A stretch of DNA of 64,000 bases from Ferrimonas balearica. GTDB taxonomy: Bacteria; Pseudomonadota; Gammaproteobacteria; Enterobacterales; Shewanellaceae. The stretch lies in contig NZ_JAHVHW010000012.1 of assembly GCF_019802055.1 (NCBI RefSeq), positions 227,321 to 291,320 of the forward strand. The letters run 5' to 3'. Below are positions 22,097-31,654 of the stretch, piece after piece. Every line of letters begins with the position of its first letter. Position 1 is the first letter of the stretch. A model generated the notes under the pieces. The model did no database searches, was not told the origin of the DNA, and saw only the letters and a list, made by a program, of their open reading frames with translations. The position numbers were made by a program, and so were the translations under genes.

Positions 22097-23320
22097 TCAG
22101 ATGGAGTAGAAGTAGTAGAGCTGGGCCTTCATCCGGATAACGATCCCGCGGATCACATCCAGGAAATTGAGGAAGCTGATTGGCTTCTCACCACTGATCC
22201 AGGCCAGACCGACGGCGCCGACCGGAATGTCGTATCCCTCCGGCTCCATCAGTTTCAGACGGACGAAGTGATGCTTGTTCTGCACATTGGCGCCGGTGGT
22301 CTGGCGGACATTGTCCTCCAGGGCAACCAGTCGACCCTGTGCTTCACCGGTGGCTTCCACAATCCCTTCCACTTCGGCCTGAAAGATTTTGCCCGGATAG
22401 ACCGGAGAGGCAAACTCCGCCTGCTGGCCCACCTTCACATTGCGTATCGCCTGATGGTTGACCCGCATAAGCACATATTTCTCATCGGTGTACATCTGCA
22501 GACGAGGCACCCGAGCCACCAGTTGGCCCTCACGCAGCAGGAAGTTGGTCACGTAGCCATCGGCGGGCGCATGCACCCGGGTCTGGTCCAGATTCCACTG
22601 GGCCTGAGCCAATCGCTCTCTGGCGCTCGCCACTGCCACTTCCGCACTGTCGGCGTCCAGGGTGCGCTGGCGGATCGCCAGCTTGGCCTGCTCGGCATTG
22701 ATGATGTCCTTCTCCTGCTGAGCCTGCAGAGCCGTGAGTTGGGCCTCTGCCGCGGCAACGGCATTGCGCTGCTCGTCCAGCTGACTTTCGGTGATGGTGT
22801 GGGCAACGGCGGCGTTCTGCTCCTCGAAGCGGCGCAGGGTGGCCCGCTTCCAGTTGAGATCCTCCTCAGCGGCATCGATGCGTTTGCCGGTGATGGTGAT
22901 CTCTTTCAAGGCAGACTGGTGCTCGCTTTCGGCGATGGCGATCGCTTCCTGGGCACTTTGCTGTGCCACCTGCTTGGCGTCCAGATTGACCCGCTCCTGG
23001 CTCAGGGCGATTTGATAGGTTTCATCCTCCAGCTCATACACCAGCTGACCCTTTTCCACCCGCTGGTTGGGGTGGATATGGATGGCGGAAACCTGACCCT
23101 GGATCTGACTGGAGCCGGGGCGCAGCTGAATATGGGGGGACTGCACGACGGAACCGCCGGACAGGTCCATTGGCGTGTAGTTAAGCAGACCGACCCAGAC
23201 AAACAGCAGCCAGCCACCGCCTCCCAGATAGGCGAACCCCTTGGTGTAAGTGTTCCAGGGCATTCCCACCAGACGCAGCAGGTAGATAAAGAGGGCCCAT
23301 ACGGCCAAGCCTTCAAGCAT
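22097..23320 (-). CDS. HlyD-family membrane fusion protein (YiaV/YibH-like)
   Basis: A 407-residue periplasmic adaptor anchored by one or two N-terminal membrane segments (LAVWALFIYLL, then GGGWLLFVWVGLLN). The first half of a lipoyl domain is visible (GQVSAIHIHPNQRVEKGQLV), then a long alpha-helical coiled coil (about 120-250) and the second lipoyl half (TRVHAPADGYVTNFLLREGQ). The ATG at 23320 follows AGGAGG and overlaps the upstream gene by eight bases; a frame 29 codons longer has no support. No pump or outer-membrane partner lies beside it, as for E. coli YiaV/YibH, which pair only with a DUF3302 protein. Confidence 0.87.
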   Translation of the reverse strand: MLEGLAVWALFIYLLRLVGMPWNTYTKGFAYLGGGGWLLFVWVGLLNYTPMDLSGGSVVQSPHIQLRPGSSQIQGQVSAIHIHPNQRVEKGQLVYELEDETYQIALSQERVNLDAKQVAQQSAQEAIAIAESEHQSALKEITITGKRIDAAEEDLNWKRATLRRFEEQNAAVAHTITESQLDEQRNAVAAAEAQLTALQAQQEKDIINAEQAKLAIRQRTLDADSAEVAVASARERLAQAQWNLDQTRVHAPADGYVTNFLLREGQLVARVPRLQMYTDEKYVLMRVNHQAIRNVKVGQQAEFASPVYPGKIFQAEVEGIVEATGEAQGRLVALEDNVRQTTGANVQNKHHFVRLKLMEPEGYDIPVGAVGLAWISGEKPISFLNFLDVIRGIVIRMKAQLYYFYSI

Positions 23321-23651
23321 GATCCGCCTCCTTTTCCTGTTGAGGAGCCGAAGCGACAGAGGGCTCATGCCAGATATCCCGAACCCGACGCAGGATCTGG
23401 CCACCATCCAGGAAGGCGAGAATCACCGCCAACACCCAGACCCAGTGCCAGATGAATCCTATCCAGGTGAGGACAGTGATCAGCCCCAGTTGCTGATGAC
23501 GGCGCTTATGAGCCTGACTGATGGGCAGTTCGTGGATCTTCCAAAATCCGTAGGCCAGTGCGGCAATGGTACCGATCATTACGACTGACGCCATCACATG
23601 CAGGCCGGTATCAAAGCCGGTATCCACAAACGGCATACTCATCAAACTCAT
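23313..23651 (-). CDS. Small inner-membrane protein, DUF3302-like (YiaW/YibI)
   Basis: A 112-residue protein with two hydrophobic segments (VMASVVMIGTIAALAYGFW and VLTWIGFIWHWVWVLAVILA) and charged ends. Segment order and the KIHELP...HKRRH stretch between them resemble E. coli YiaW/YibI (DUF3302), which always precede an HlyD-type gene as here. The ATG at 23651 follows GAGGAAAC and is preferred over an upstream start. Assignment rests partly on context. The function is unknown. Confidence 0.7.
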   Translation of the reverse strand: MSLMSMPFVDTGFDTGLHVMASVVMIGTIAALAYGFWKIHELPISQAHKRRHQQLGLITVLTWIGFIWHWVWVLAVILAFLDGGQILRRVRDIWHEPSVASAPQQEKEADHA

Positions 23652-23721
23652 AGGGTTTCCTCGGGACAAATGGCCGCTCAGTATCTCTATGGGAAATTCG
23701 GGCTCAATATGCGTGGATAGA

Positions 23722-23741
23722 ATCACTCGAAATAGTGTGAT
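23722..23741. promoter_or_regulatory. AT-rich inverted repeat in the DUF3302/AraC divergent region
   Basis: ATCAC at 23722-23726 faces GTGAT at 23737-23741 over ten bases, between the divergent DUF3302-HlyD operon and the AraC gene. It could be a binding site for the AraC regulator. It is not a good CRP match. Confidence 0.3.
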
Positions 23742-23784
23742 ATGTGATTTAATCTATCCGTCGTGTTGGTGGTGAGGGGCAGTG

Positions 23785-24798
23785 ATGGCGATGGAGATGG
23801 CGTTTACCCGCACCTTGTTGGTGAAGCCGGTGCTGGAGGGGGTAGAGCGCAGTTTTGGGCTGACGCCACAAGCGCTTGGGATCCCGGCTCGTCTGTTGGC
23901 GGAACCGATGAGCTGTGTGCCGATGCCGGATCAGGGCCAGTGGTATCAAGCCATTGAGGCCCTGAGTGGCGATCCGCTCTTTATGTTGCGGGCGCTGGAG
24001 GGGCAGGTCATCGAGTCTCTTGGCCCGGTAGGGAAGTGGTTTGTGTCCGCGCCGGACCTGGCGACCACCCTGCGACGGGTCAACTACAGCAGCAGTGCGC
24101 TGCAGTCGGGGTTGTCCGCTTATGGGGCTCAGTCCGGCAAAATCTTCAAATGGTGCTTTGATAACCCGTATGCCAAGGGGGACGCCAAGTTTCACGATGG
24201 CTGCCGTAAGGCGATCCTGGTTAAGCAGGTACTGAGCCGCTATCCGGGCAGTGAGACCCCCTGGTTGCGGTTACGGCTTCCCGGACCCAGCCGGAACCCT
24301 GAGCGACTCAGTGCCTATTTTGGCTGTGAAGTGGAGTTGGGGGCACGACAAACTGAGGTCTGGCTGCCGATGGCCCTGATGGCTCGCTCTCGTCGGGCGG
24401 CCCTTGCCCCGCCAAGCACTCAGGGGTTGGTGCTGGATGATCTGCTCAATATGCCGGGGCATACCGATATCGCCAAGTCGTTTTATGAGCTGGTGAACTA
24501 CAGCCGCCACTACGGCTATCCCACCATCGGTTTCGTGGCAAAACGATACGGTTTATCGGAACAGCAACTGCAACGGCGGCTCCACCGCTTTGGCTGGAAC
24601 TTCACTTCGGTGGTGAACTACGTACTGTTCAATCAGGCCGTGCGCTATCTGCTTGAGGGGCTGAGTGTTTCTGATACCGCTCGCTATCTGGGCTATCGCA
24701 ATCCCCAAAGTTTCAGCAAGGCGTTTGCCCGTCAGCGCGGGGTCACGCCAAACCAGTACCTTGAACAGTTGGCGCAGGCACAAAAAAGCCCACCGTAA
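23785..24798 (+). CDS. AraC-family transcriptional regulator
   Basis: A 337-residue regulator. The N-terminal 200 residues look like the arabinose-binding-type domain of the OruR/ArgR-like AraC subgroup (LGIPARLLAEP near residue 30). The C-terminal AraC DNA-binding domain has two helix-turn-helix units (FVAKRYGLSEQQLQRRLHRF and VSDTARYLGYRNPQSFSKAF) and ends GVTPNQYLEQLAQ. Of several in-frame starts, the ATG at 23785 has GAGGGG five bases upstream. It is divergent from DUF3302-HlyD, which it may control. Its stop codon falls in the loop of the downstream terminator. Confidence 0.9.
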   Translation: MAMEMAFTRTLLVKPVLEGVERSFGLTPQALGIPARLLAEPMSCVPMPDQGQWYQAIEALSGDPLFMLRALEGQVIESLGPVGKWFVSAPDLATTLRRVNYSSSALQSGLSAYGAQSGKIFKWCFDNPYAKGDAKFHDGCRKAILVKQVLSRYPGSETPWLRLRLPGPSRNPERLSAYFGCEVELGARQTEVWLPMALMARSRRAALAPPSTQGLVLDDLLNMPGHTDIAKSFYELVNYSRHYGYPTIGFVAKRYGLSEQQLQRRLHRFGWNFTSVVNYVLFNQAVRYLLEGLSVSDTARYLGYRNPQSFSKAFARQRGVTPNQYLEQLAQAQKSPP

Positions 24799-24810
24799 GG
24801 TGGGCTTTTT
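24782..24810. terminator. Bidirectional terminator between the AraC gene and slyD
   Basis: GCCCACC at 24788-24794 pairs with GGTGGGC at 24799-24805 over a GTAA loop that contains the AraC stop codon; six As precede and five Ts follow. Confidence 0.9.
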
Positions 24811-24823
24811 GCTGAGCATCAAC

Positions 24824-25402
24824 TCAGTGGTGGCCGTGACCGCCGCAGCAATCATCGCCTTTGCTGCACTCGCCGGAGCCGCCGCAGCACTCGTGGTCGT
24901 CGTCACCGTGGCTGCCGCAACCGCCGCCGCAACCGCCAGCAGCGTGAACATGGCCATGGGCCAGCTCTTCTGCAGTGGCTTCACGAACTTCCACAACCTC
25001 AACCTCGAAGTGCAGGGTTTGACCCGCCATCGGGTGGTTGCCGTCAACCACAACGGACTCGTCCTTCACTTCGGTAACCACAACCGGGCGCGGGCCCTGG
25101 TCGGTTTCAGCCATAAAGCGCATGCCAGGTACGATATCGTCGATACCGCCGAACGCTTCCAGAGGCACGTCCTGCTTCAGGGATTCTTCATACTCGCCGT
25201 ACGCGTCCGCAGGGGCCACAGTGGCACTCAAGGTGTCACCAGCCTGCTTGCCGTCCAGCTCGCGCTCCAGACCCGGGATCAGGTTGTGGGCGCCGTGCAG
25301 GTATTGCATCGGCTCTGCGCCGAAAGATTCTTCTACCAGTTGACCCTGGTCGTCGGTCAGACGGTAGTGCAAGGTCACAACGGTGTTGGCGTCGATCTTC
25401 AT
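24824..25402 (-). CDS. slyD: FKBP-type peptidyl-prolyl isomerase SlyD
   Basis: A 192-residue cytoplasmic prolyl isomerase, chaperone and nickel-binding protein (E. coli 196). The FKBP domain with its insert-in-flap region covers residues 1-150 (VVTLHYRLTDDQGQLVEESF, HNLIPGLERELDGKQAGD). The tail from about 158 is rich in His, Cys, Gly and Asp (HVHAAGGCGGGCGSHGDDD, then ECCGGSGECSKGDDCCGG), the metal-binding tail that feeds nickel to hydrogenase maturation. The ATG at 25402 follows AGGAGGTCGA; the frame is open 11 codons upstream without support. Confidence 0.95.
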   Translation of the reverse strand: MKIDANTVVTLHYRLTDDQGQLVEESFGAEPMQYLHGAHNLIPGLERELDGKQAGDTLSATVAPADAYGEYEESLKQDVPLEAFGGIDDIVPGMRFMAETDQGPRPVVVTEVKDESVVVDGNHPMAGQTLHFEVEVVEVREATAEELAHGHVHAAGGCGGGCGSHGDDDHECCGGSGECSKGDDCCGGHGHH

Positions 25403-25481
25403 TCGACCTCCTGAGTGCATGAAAACGCGCATCATACGGCATCCCCGCCGTGGCGGCTAGGATCCCGCTCGCGAACTGGGG

Positions 25482-27185
25482 TCAGGGCCGCAAACGGCAG
25501 GCCTTTCGGTAGGGATAGAGGTCCGGGAATTGGCCCGCCTGTATCCCCTCTTTCAGTCCCTGCCAGTAGGCCTGAGTCAGCAGATCCTTATGGTGAACCA
25601 TAAAGGCCTTGCGCACCTCTGCCCGGCCCAGCAGGAAGCGGCCAAACTCCTCAGGAAACACATCCATCGGCCCGACCGAGTACCAGGGCTCTGCGGCCCA
25701 CTCATCCTCGGGGTAGCGAGGCGCCGGGATCTCCCGGAAGTTGCACTCGGTCATGTAGCTGATCTCGTCGTAGTCGTAGAACACCACCCGGCCATGACGG
25801 GTGACGCCAAAGTTTTTGAAGAGCATGTCGCCGGGGAAGATGTTGGCAGCCGCCAGTTGCTTAATCGCTTTGCCGTAGTCATCGATGGCCGCGGCAAGCT
25901 GGGCCTCGTCGGCGCTGTCCAGATAGAGATTGAGTGGGGTCATGCGGCGCTCGACGTACAGGTGCTTGATGATCACCTGCTGGTCAGTCAGTTCCACTTC
26001 TGATGGGGCATCCGCCATCAGCTCCTCGATCAACGCTTCACTGAAGCGGTGGCGTGGGAACACGAAGTTGCTGTAGGCGTGGGTGTCCGCCATGCGGCCT
26101 ACCCGGTCGTGCTGCTTCACCAGCTCATACTTGGCTTTAACCTGGGCCTTGTTGCTGTCTTTGGGGGGCGTGAACTCGTCCTTAATCACCTTGAACACGA
26201 TATCCAGAGAGGGGAGGGTGAACACCGTCATCACCATCCCTTTGATCCCCGGGGCGGCGACAAACTGGTCCCGGCTCTGGTTCAGATGGTGAAGAAAGGA
26301 GCGGTAGAACTCGGTTTTGCCATGTTTCTGCAGACCGATAGCGCTGTACAGTTCCGCCCAGGTTTTGTGTGGCAGCAACTCCTTGAGGTAACGAACCAGC
26401 GCGCCTGGCGTTTGAGTGGCCACCATAAAGTAGGCGCGGGTGAAGCTGAAGACGATGGAGATGTCGTCCTCGTTGGTGAGCACCGCATCGATGTGCAGGC
26501 CATCCTCATCGTGCCGGATCGGCATCATCAATGGGATAAACCCCTTAGCGCCCAGCAACCGACCCACCAGATAAGCCCCTTTGTTTCGGTAGAAGATGCT
26601 GTCCACCAGTTCCAGGCGGGTCACCTCGTTCGCATCAACGATGGGGGCCAGGCGCTGCCACACCAGTTCCAGATCCCCATCCAGATCGCCGAACGGACAG
26701 CCAAAGCGCTTGGGGCGAATCAGGGATTTGAAGGTGGCGATGGGGTCGGGCTGAAGGTCGGCACTCTGGCTGAGTCGTTCCGGGCGGAACGGGGCGCGCA
26801 CCGTATTGCCAGCATGAATGTAGAGGTGCTGGTTATCCAGCCCCCGATGGCGAAACAGCCGGGAAAATACCGAGTTGAAGAAGGTCTCCGCCAGCTCCGC
26901 CTGGGGGTGGCCGAGCAGCAGACGGCTGTAGGCGTTCTTGGTATTGCGCCACAGCTCAGTGGAGATGACCGGTTTCTCCAGCAGTTGAATCAGTTCCCGC
27001 GTGGTTTCGCTGACCCGTTCGCTGTAGAAGCGGATCCGCTCCTTTTGCGCTTCCTGTACCGCAGCCCAGTCGGCCCGGGCGAAACGCTCCCGCGCCGCGA
27101 CGGTGGTGCGGGTAAACAGCCGGTAGTGTTTGTCGAACCCTGCCAGAATGCGATAGGCCAGTTGCGTGGGTAAGCGCCCATCCAT
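25482..27185 (-). CDS. aceK: Isocitrate dehydrogenase kinase/phosphatase AceK
   Basis: A 567-residue bifunctional enzyme (E. coli 578) that phosphorylates and reactivates isocitrate dehydrogenase, switching carbon between the TCA cycle and the glyoxylate shunt. Family segments include YFMVATQTPGALVRYLKELL, GIKGMVMTVFTLPSLD and the kinase-like NIFPGDMLFKNFGVTRHGRV followed by FYDYDEI. The ATG at 27185 follows GGAGGTCGCC; a TTG four codons earlier is less likely. The usual aceB-aceA neighbours are absent from the window. Confidence 0.95.
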   Translation of the reverse strand: MDGRLPTQLAYRILAGFDKHYRLFTRTTVAARERFARADWAAVQEAQKERIRFYSERVSETTRELIQLLEKPVISTELWRNTKNAYSRLLLGHPQAELAETFFNSVFSRLFRHRGLDNQHLYIHAGNTVRAPFRPERLSQSADLQPDPIATFKSLIRPKRFGCPFGDLDGDLELVWQRLAPIVDANEVTRLELVDSIFYRNKGAYLVGRLLGAKGFIPLMMPIRHDEDGLHIDAVLTNEDDISIVFSFTRAYFMVATQTPGALVRYLKELLPHKTWAELYSAIGLQKHGKTEFYRSFLHHLNQSRDQFVAAPGIKGMVMTVFTLPSLDIVFKVIKDEFTPPKDSNKAQVKAKYELVKQHDRVGRMADTHAYSNFVFPRHRFSEALIEELMADAPSEVELTDQQVIIKHLYVERRMTPLNLYLDSADEAQLAAAIDDYGKAIKQLAAANIFPGDMLFKNFGVTRHGRVVFYDYDEISYMTECNFREIPAPRYPEDEWAAEPWYSVGPMDVFPEEFGRFLLGRAEVRKAFMVHHKDLLTQAYWQGLKEGIQAGQFPDLYPYRKACRLRP

Positions 27186-27307
27186 GGCGACCTCCAAAAT
27201 CAGTAACGCTTTGCCCTAACCTAACCGCCGATGATTGGCTTCACAATGGGATCAGGCTACCCTTGCCCCCCATTTGCTATGACAACATCGTTTTTTGTGG
27301 AGGCGAG

Positions 27308-27988
27308 ATGGCCGAGGTGATCTTTATCCTGGTGTCCCCGGCCCGGGGGGAAAACGTCGGGGCGGCGGCCCGGGCGATGAACACCATGGGGTTTTCGCGC
27401 TTGCGGGTGGTGAACTCCGAAGCGCACCGCACTGAGCAGGCCAGCTGGGTAGCGCACGGCTCACAGTCGATTCTGGATCAGGCCGAAGCCTTCGACACCC
27501 TGGCCGATGCGCTGGCGGACGTGGACCTCTCCCTGGCCACCACCGCGCGTCGACGGGGAGACAAACGCCGCTTGCACACGCCTGCAGAGGCGGCGCGTCA
27601 GGTTCAGAGCCTGGCGGGCACCATCGGCACCGTCGCGCTGGTGTTTGGATGCGAGGAGTCCGGGCTATCCAACGAGGATCTGGCCCTGGTGGACTTGCTG
27701 ACCACCATCCCCCTGGCCAACCCCTATCCCTCCCTCAATCTGGGCCAGGCAATCATGCTTTACGCCTACGAGTTCTCCCAGGCGCAGCTGGAGCCGGAAT
27801 CCGATGCCGATCCCAAGCAGTTTTCTGCGCTGAGGGCGCGCAGTCAGGCACTGATGGACAAGCTGGGTGTGGCGGAAGAGGAACCACTGCGTCGCTGGGC
27901 GGCAGACAGTCTGGGTACCCTCTCCCAACGGGACGTGGCGATGCTTCATCTGCTCATTGGTGATATTGAGAAATCCATAACCAAATAG
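27308..27988 (+). CDS. lasT: SpoU/TrmJ-family RNA methyltransferase (LasT-like)
   Basis: A 226-residue SPOUT methyltransferase. Motifs are in order: NVGAAARAMNTMGF, VFGCEESGLSNEDL and NPYPSLNLGQAIMLYAYE. It is closer in context and length to E. coli LasT/YjtD (228 aa) than to TrmJ, because it sits immediately before the thr operon, as lasT does in E. coli. The target nucleotide is not known for LasT. The ATG at 27308 follows GGAGG by four bases; the longer frame has no similarity. Confidence 0.9.
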   Translation: MAEVIFILVSPARGENVGAAARAMNTMGFSRLRVVNSEAHRTEQASWVAHGSQSILDQAEAFDTLADALADVDLSLATTARRRGDKRRLHTPAEAARQVQSLAGTIGTVALVFGCEESGLSNEDLALVDLLTTIPLANPYPSLNLGQAIMLYAYEFSQAQLEPESDADPKQFSALRARSQALMDKLGVAEEEPLRRWAADSLGTLSQRDVAMLHLLIGDIEKSITK

Positions 27989-28049
27989 CCGTTGACTTTT
28001 TTTCGCCCCTGCGCGAGTGTAAAAAAACTACAGGATTCAGGAGTTGCCA

Positions 28050-28133
28050 GTGCAACAGCTATTGGGCCTCGGCCTAAACCGTCAGACCACCATTACCACC
28101 ATTACCACCACCGACAGGTTGGGGGCGGGCTGA
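28050..28133 (+). CDS. thrL: thr operon leader peptide ThrL
   Basis: A 27-codon leader starting at a GTG (28050), six bases after CAGGAG. Residues 13-21 read TTITTITTT: seven threonines and two isoleucines, the two amino acids that control the E. coli thr operon. The attenuator follows 29 bases after the stop, then thrA. Starvation for charged Thr- or Ile-tRNA would stall the ribosome here and allow transcription of thrABC. A good -35 (TTGACT at 27992) lies upstream, but the -10 is unclear. Confidence 0.92.
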   Translation: MQQLLGLGLNRQTTITTITTTDRLGAG

Positions 28134-28162
28134 CAGCACCCTGGATTCAGCAAAATCCAAAC

Positions 28163-28200
28163 ACAACAAGCCCGCTCCTACTGAGCGGGCTTGTTGTTTT
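28163..28200 (+). terminator. thr operon attenuator
   Basis: A perfect 15-bp stem, 28163-28177 with 28183-28197 (core AAGCCCGCTC/GAGCGGGCTT), over a 5-base loop and ending in a T-run, between thrL and thrA. Confidence 0.93.
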
Positions 28201-28242
28201 CTGGACGGTTCGCAAGGCAGCAGAGGGATAGGGAGTTCAACA

Positions 28243-30699
28243 ATGAAAGTGATGAAATTCGGCGGATCCTCATTGGCGGACGCCGCCCGGTTACAGGAGG
28301 TTGCCGCTCTGGTGCGGCGCGAGGCCGAGGCCTTTGGCGTGATGCTGGTGGTCTCCGCACCGGGGGGCGTAACCAATCTGCTGGAGGCGGCGGCGCTGGC
28401 TGCGGTCTCCGGTAAGCAGGCGGATCTGTCTGACCTGTCCCGTCGCATTGAGGGTTTGCTGGCGGAGTTGGCTCCCGTCTTGGCCAAACCCCGCCATGAG
28501 GCGTTGCTGGCGCAGTGGCAGGAGGAGCAGGCACAACTGCAGCGGCGTCTGAATGGGGTGGCCCTGCTTGGACGTTGCCCGGATGAAGTGATGGCTGAGG
28601 TGCTGGTGACCGGTGAGCGACTCTCTGTCGCCTGCCTGAAGGCCCTGATGCTGGAAGCGGGCGTTGAGGCGGGTGAGCTGGACCCTCGTCACTACTTCCT
28701 GGCCGAGGGAGAACCGCTCGCCGCCCAGGTTCAGATTGAGCCCAGTCGTGCCCGGCTGGCCCAGTTGGACCTCGGTGCCCACCGGATCTGGCTGATGCCC
28801 GGCTTTACCGCCGCCAACAGTGATGGCGACACCGTCACTCTGGGGCGTAACGGTTCCGATTATTCGGCTGCCGTACTCGCTGCCTGTCTGCACGCCGATG
28901 AGTGTGAGATCTGGACCGACGTGGATGGCGTGTACAACGTCGATCCCCGCCTAATTCCAGAGGCTCAGTTGCTGGAGAGCCTGAGCTATCAGGAGGCGAT
29001 GGAACTCTCCTACTTTGGCGCCAAGGTGCTTCACCCCCGCACCATCGCTCCCATCGCTCAGCATCAAATCCCCTGCCGAATCCGCAACACCCTGAACTCG
29101 TCCGCTCCGGGCACTTTGATCCACGCCCGGACCACTCCCTCCCGCTCCCTGGTGAAGGCGATCAGCCACCTGGAGGGGCAGACCATGGTCAGCGTCTCCG
29201 GCCCCGGCATGAAGGGGATGGTGGGGATGGCGGCCCGGGTGTTTGATGCCATGGCGCACGCCCGCATCTCCATCTCACTGATCACCCAGAGCTCCTCGGA
29301 GTACAGCATCTCGTTCTGCATCGACTCCTCTTTGGCGGGCATGGCCAGAGCGGCGCTGGCTGCCGAGTTTGAGCTGGAGCTGAAGCAAGACCTGCTGGAG
29401 CCGATCGAGATGCGTCACGGCCTGGCCATCGTTTCCCTGATTGGGGATGGCATGCGCACCCGCAAAGGGGTAGCGGCACGCTTCTTCCGCTCCCTGGCTC
29501 AGGCTAACCTGTCGGTGGTGGCCATTGCCCAGGGCAGCTCCGAGCGCGCCATCTCCGCCGTGGTGGACGATGCTCATGCTGCCTCGGCGCTGCGATTGTG
29601 CCATCAGAACTTCTTCGACAGCCGACACTACATCGATGTGGTGCTCATTGGCGCAGGCAATGTGGGTGGTGAACTGGTGCGTCAGATCGAAGCCCAGCAG
29701 CAGGCACTGTCGGACCACAACATCGCGATTCGCCTCTGTGGTGTGGCCAACTCCCGCCAGATGCAGCTCTGTGCAGCGGGATTGCCCCTTAGCCAGTGGC
29801 GGGATGATCTGAAGCAGAAGGGCGAGGCGCTGGATCTGGATCGCCTGCTCGCCTTTGCCGATGAGGCCCGGTTGGTGAACCCGGTGCTGGTGGACTGCAC
29901 CGCCGAACAGAGTTTGGCGGATCGCTATCTGGACGCGCTGAATGGCGGCTGGCACGTGGTAACCCCCAATAAGAAAGCCAATACCGGTGATTGGGCCACC
30001 TACCAGGCCCTGCGCCAGGCGGCACGGGATAATCGCCGTCAGTTCCTCTATGAAACCAATGTGGGTGCTGGCCTGCCGGTGATCGACAACCTGCAGGGGC
30101 TGCTCCGCGCCGGTGACAGCCTGGTGCGTTTTGAGGGGATTCTGTCCGGCTCGCTCTCCTACATCTTCGGCTTGCTGGAGGAGGGACACAGCCTCTCGGA
30201 AGCCACACTGAAAGCCAAGGCGAAGGGCTTTACCGAGCCGGATCCCCGGGATGATCTCTCCGGCATGGATGTGGCTCGCAAGGTGCTGATCCTGGCCCGG
30301 GAAGCGGGGATGGCGCTGGAGTTGTCCGATCTCGAGGTGGAGAGCGTGCTGCCCGCTGACTTTGATGCCAGCGGTGACGTGGAGGCATTCCTGGAGCGGC
30401 TGCCGCAGGCGGATAAGGCCATCGCGGCGCGCATTGCTGAGGCCGCAGAGCGGGGCGAGGTGCTGCGCTATGTGGGCAGCATTGACGCCAACGGGCGCTG
30501 CAGAGTCAGCCTGGAGGCGGTAGGGCCCAGCCACCCGCTTTACAGCATCAAGGGGGGAGAGAATGCCCTGGCGTTCTACAGCCGCTACTACCAGCCGCTG
30601 CCCTTTGTGCTGAGGGGCTATGGCGCCGGTACCGAAGTGACCGCCGCAGGGGTTTTTGCCGATGTGCTTCGCACCCAGTCCTGGCAGAAGGAGGCGTAA
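28243..30699 (+). CDS. thrA: Bifunctional aspartokinase I/homoserine dehydrogenase I
   Basis: An 818-residue enzyme (E. coli 820) for the first and third steps of the aspartate pathway. The aspartokinase starts [17 protein letters not shown], with the substrate region [20 protein letters not shown], in residues 1-295. Tandem ACT domains for threonine feedback follow at about 315-455. Homoserine dehydrogenase starts near 465 with [20 protein letters not shown] and carries NKKANTGDW and [10 protein letters not shown]. It is preceded by the thrL attenuator and followed one base later by thrB. Confidence 0.97.
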   Translation: MKVMKFGGSSLADAARLQEVAALVRREAEAFGVMLVVSAPGGVTNLLEAAALAAVSGKQADLSDLSRRIEGLLAELAPVLAKPRHEALLAQWQEEQAQLQRRLNGVALLGRCPDEVMAEVLVTGERLSVACLKALMLEAGVEAGELDPRHYFLAEGEPLAAQVQIEPSRARLAQLDLGAHRIWLMPGFTAANSDGDTVTLGRNGSDYSAAVLAACLHADECEIWTDVDGVYNVDPRLIPEAQLLESLSYQEAMELSYFGAKVLHPRTIAPIAQHQIPCRIRNTLNSSAPGTLIHARTTPSRSLVKAISHLEGQTMVSVSGPGMKGMVGMAARVFDAMAHARISISLITQSSSEYSISFCIDSSLAGMARAALAAEFELELKQDLLEPIEMRHGLAIVSLIGDGMRTRKGVAARFFRSLAQANLSVVAIAQGSSERAISAVVDDAHAASALRLCHQNFFDSRHYIDVVLIGAGNVGGELVRQIEAQQQALSDHNIAIRLCGVANSRQMQLCAAGLPLSQWRDDLKQKGEALDLDRLLAFADEARLVNPVLVDCTAEQSLADRYLDALNGGWHVVTPNKKANTGDWATYQALRQAARDNRRQFLYETNVGAGLPVIDNLQGLLRAGDSLVRFEGILSGSLSYIFGLLEEGHSLSEATLKAKAKGFTEPDPRDDLSGMDVARKVLILAREAGMALELSDLEVESVLPADFDASGDVEAFLERLPQADKAIAARIAEAAERGEVLRYVGSIDANGRCRVSLEAVGPSHPLYSIKGGENALAFYSRYYQPLPFVLRGYGAGTEVTAAGVFADVLRTQSWQKEA

Positions 30700-30700
30700 G

Positions 30701-31654
30701 ATGGCCGTGACCGTGTATGCGCCCGCCTCCATGGGCAATGTTTCGGTGGGTTTTGACCTGCTGGGCGCCGCGTTGGCGCCGGTTGACGCCAGCCTGCTGG
30801 GGGATCGGGTCAGCGTCGCTGAAGGCGATAACGGGCTGGAACTGAGCTGCTGTGGCCCCTATGTGGATGTGTTGCCGCCGGATCCCGCCAGCAACATCGT
30901 ATTGCGTTGTGCGCAGGTGTTTATTGAGCGTCTGGGCTGCGAGCACTCAGGCCTCAAGCTGACCCTGGAGAAAAATCTCCCCATCGGCAGTGGCCTGGGC
31001 AGCAGCGCCAGTTCCGTGGTGGCGGCACTGGGGGCGCTGAACGCTTACTTTGGCTCTCCCCTGGATGACCAGGCTCTGCTGCACCTTATGGGCGAGTTGG
31101 AGGGGGAGATCTCCGGCAGCGTGCATTACGACAACGTCGCCCCCAGCTTTCTGGGTGGTCTGCAACTGATGCTGCCGGAGCGGGCGCAATCACTGCCGGC
31201 GTTTGAGCACTGGTACTGGGTGGTGGCGTATCCGGGCATCACCCTCTCCACCGCCAAGATGCGGGCCCTCCTGCCGGAGCAGGTCAGCATGGCTACCGCC
31301 ATCCGCTTTGGCCAGCAACTGGCGGCCTTTGTGGATGCCTGCCACCGTCAGGATGAAGAGACGGCGCTGAATATGCTCAAGGATGTGCTGGCAGAGCCGC
31401 ACCGCGCCGCCCACATTCCGGGTTACCAGGCTGCCCGTGGCCACCTGGAGGCGCTGGGCTGCGCCGCTGTTGGGATCTCCGGCTCCGGCCCCACTCTGTT
31501 TGCCGTTGCCCGGGGACGGGAGCAGGCCGATGCGGCCGCAGAGTACCTGCGCCGTCACTATGTCATGAATGAGCGGGGATTGGTGCGGGTGTGCAACCTG
31601 GCCCCCCGTGGAATCGAAGTTTGGAACGAGGATGTCATCAATGGAGCTTTATAA
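30701..31654 (+). CDS. thrB: Homoserine kinase
   Basis: A 317-residue GHMP kinase (E. coli 310) that phosphorylates homoserine. The ATP-binding motif LPIGSGLGSSASSVVAAL is intact, as are the N-terminal VYAPASMGNVSVGFDLLG and C-terminal GISGSGPTLFAV segments. The ATG at 30701 begins two bases after the thrA stop with AAGGAGG just inside thrA. Its 3' end overlaps thrC by 14 bases. Confidence 0.96.
   Translation: MAVTVYAPASMGNVSVGFDLLGAALAPVDASLLGDRVSVAEGDNGLELSCCGPYVDVLPPDPASNIVLRCAQVFIERLGCEHSGLKLTLEKNLPIGSGLGSSASSVVAALGALNAYFGSPLDDQALLHLMGELEGEISGSVHYDNVAPSFLGGLQLMLPERAQSLPAFEHWYWVVAYPGITLSTAKMRALLPEQVSMATAIRFGQQLAAFVDACHRQDEETALNMLKDVLAEPHRAAHIPGYQAARGHLEALGCAAVGISGSGPTLFAVARGREQADAAAEYLRRHYVMNERGLVRVCNLAPRGIEVWNEDVINGAL

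Noticed and set aside
23737..23752. CRP site upstream of the AraC gene (TGTGATATGTGATTTA)
   Set aside because: Only the first half-site fits; the second half (ATTTA in place of TCACA) does not.
27992..28025. Complete sigma70 promoter for the thr operon
   Set aside because: TTGACT at 27992-27997 is a good -35, but the nearest -10-like sequence (TGTAAA at 28018) is 20 bases away, so I did not list the pair as a promoter.
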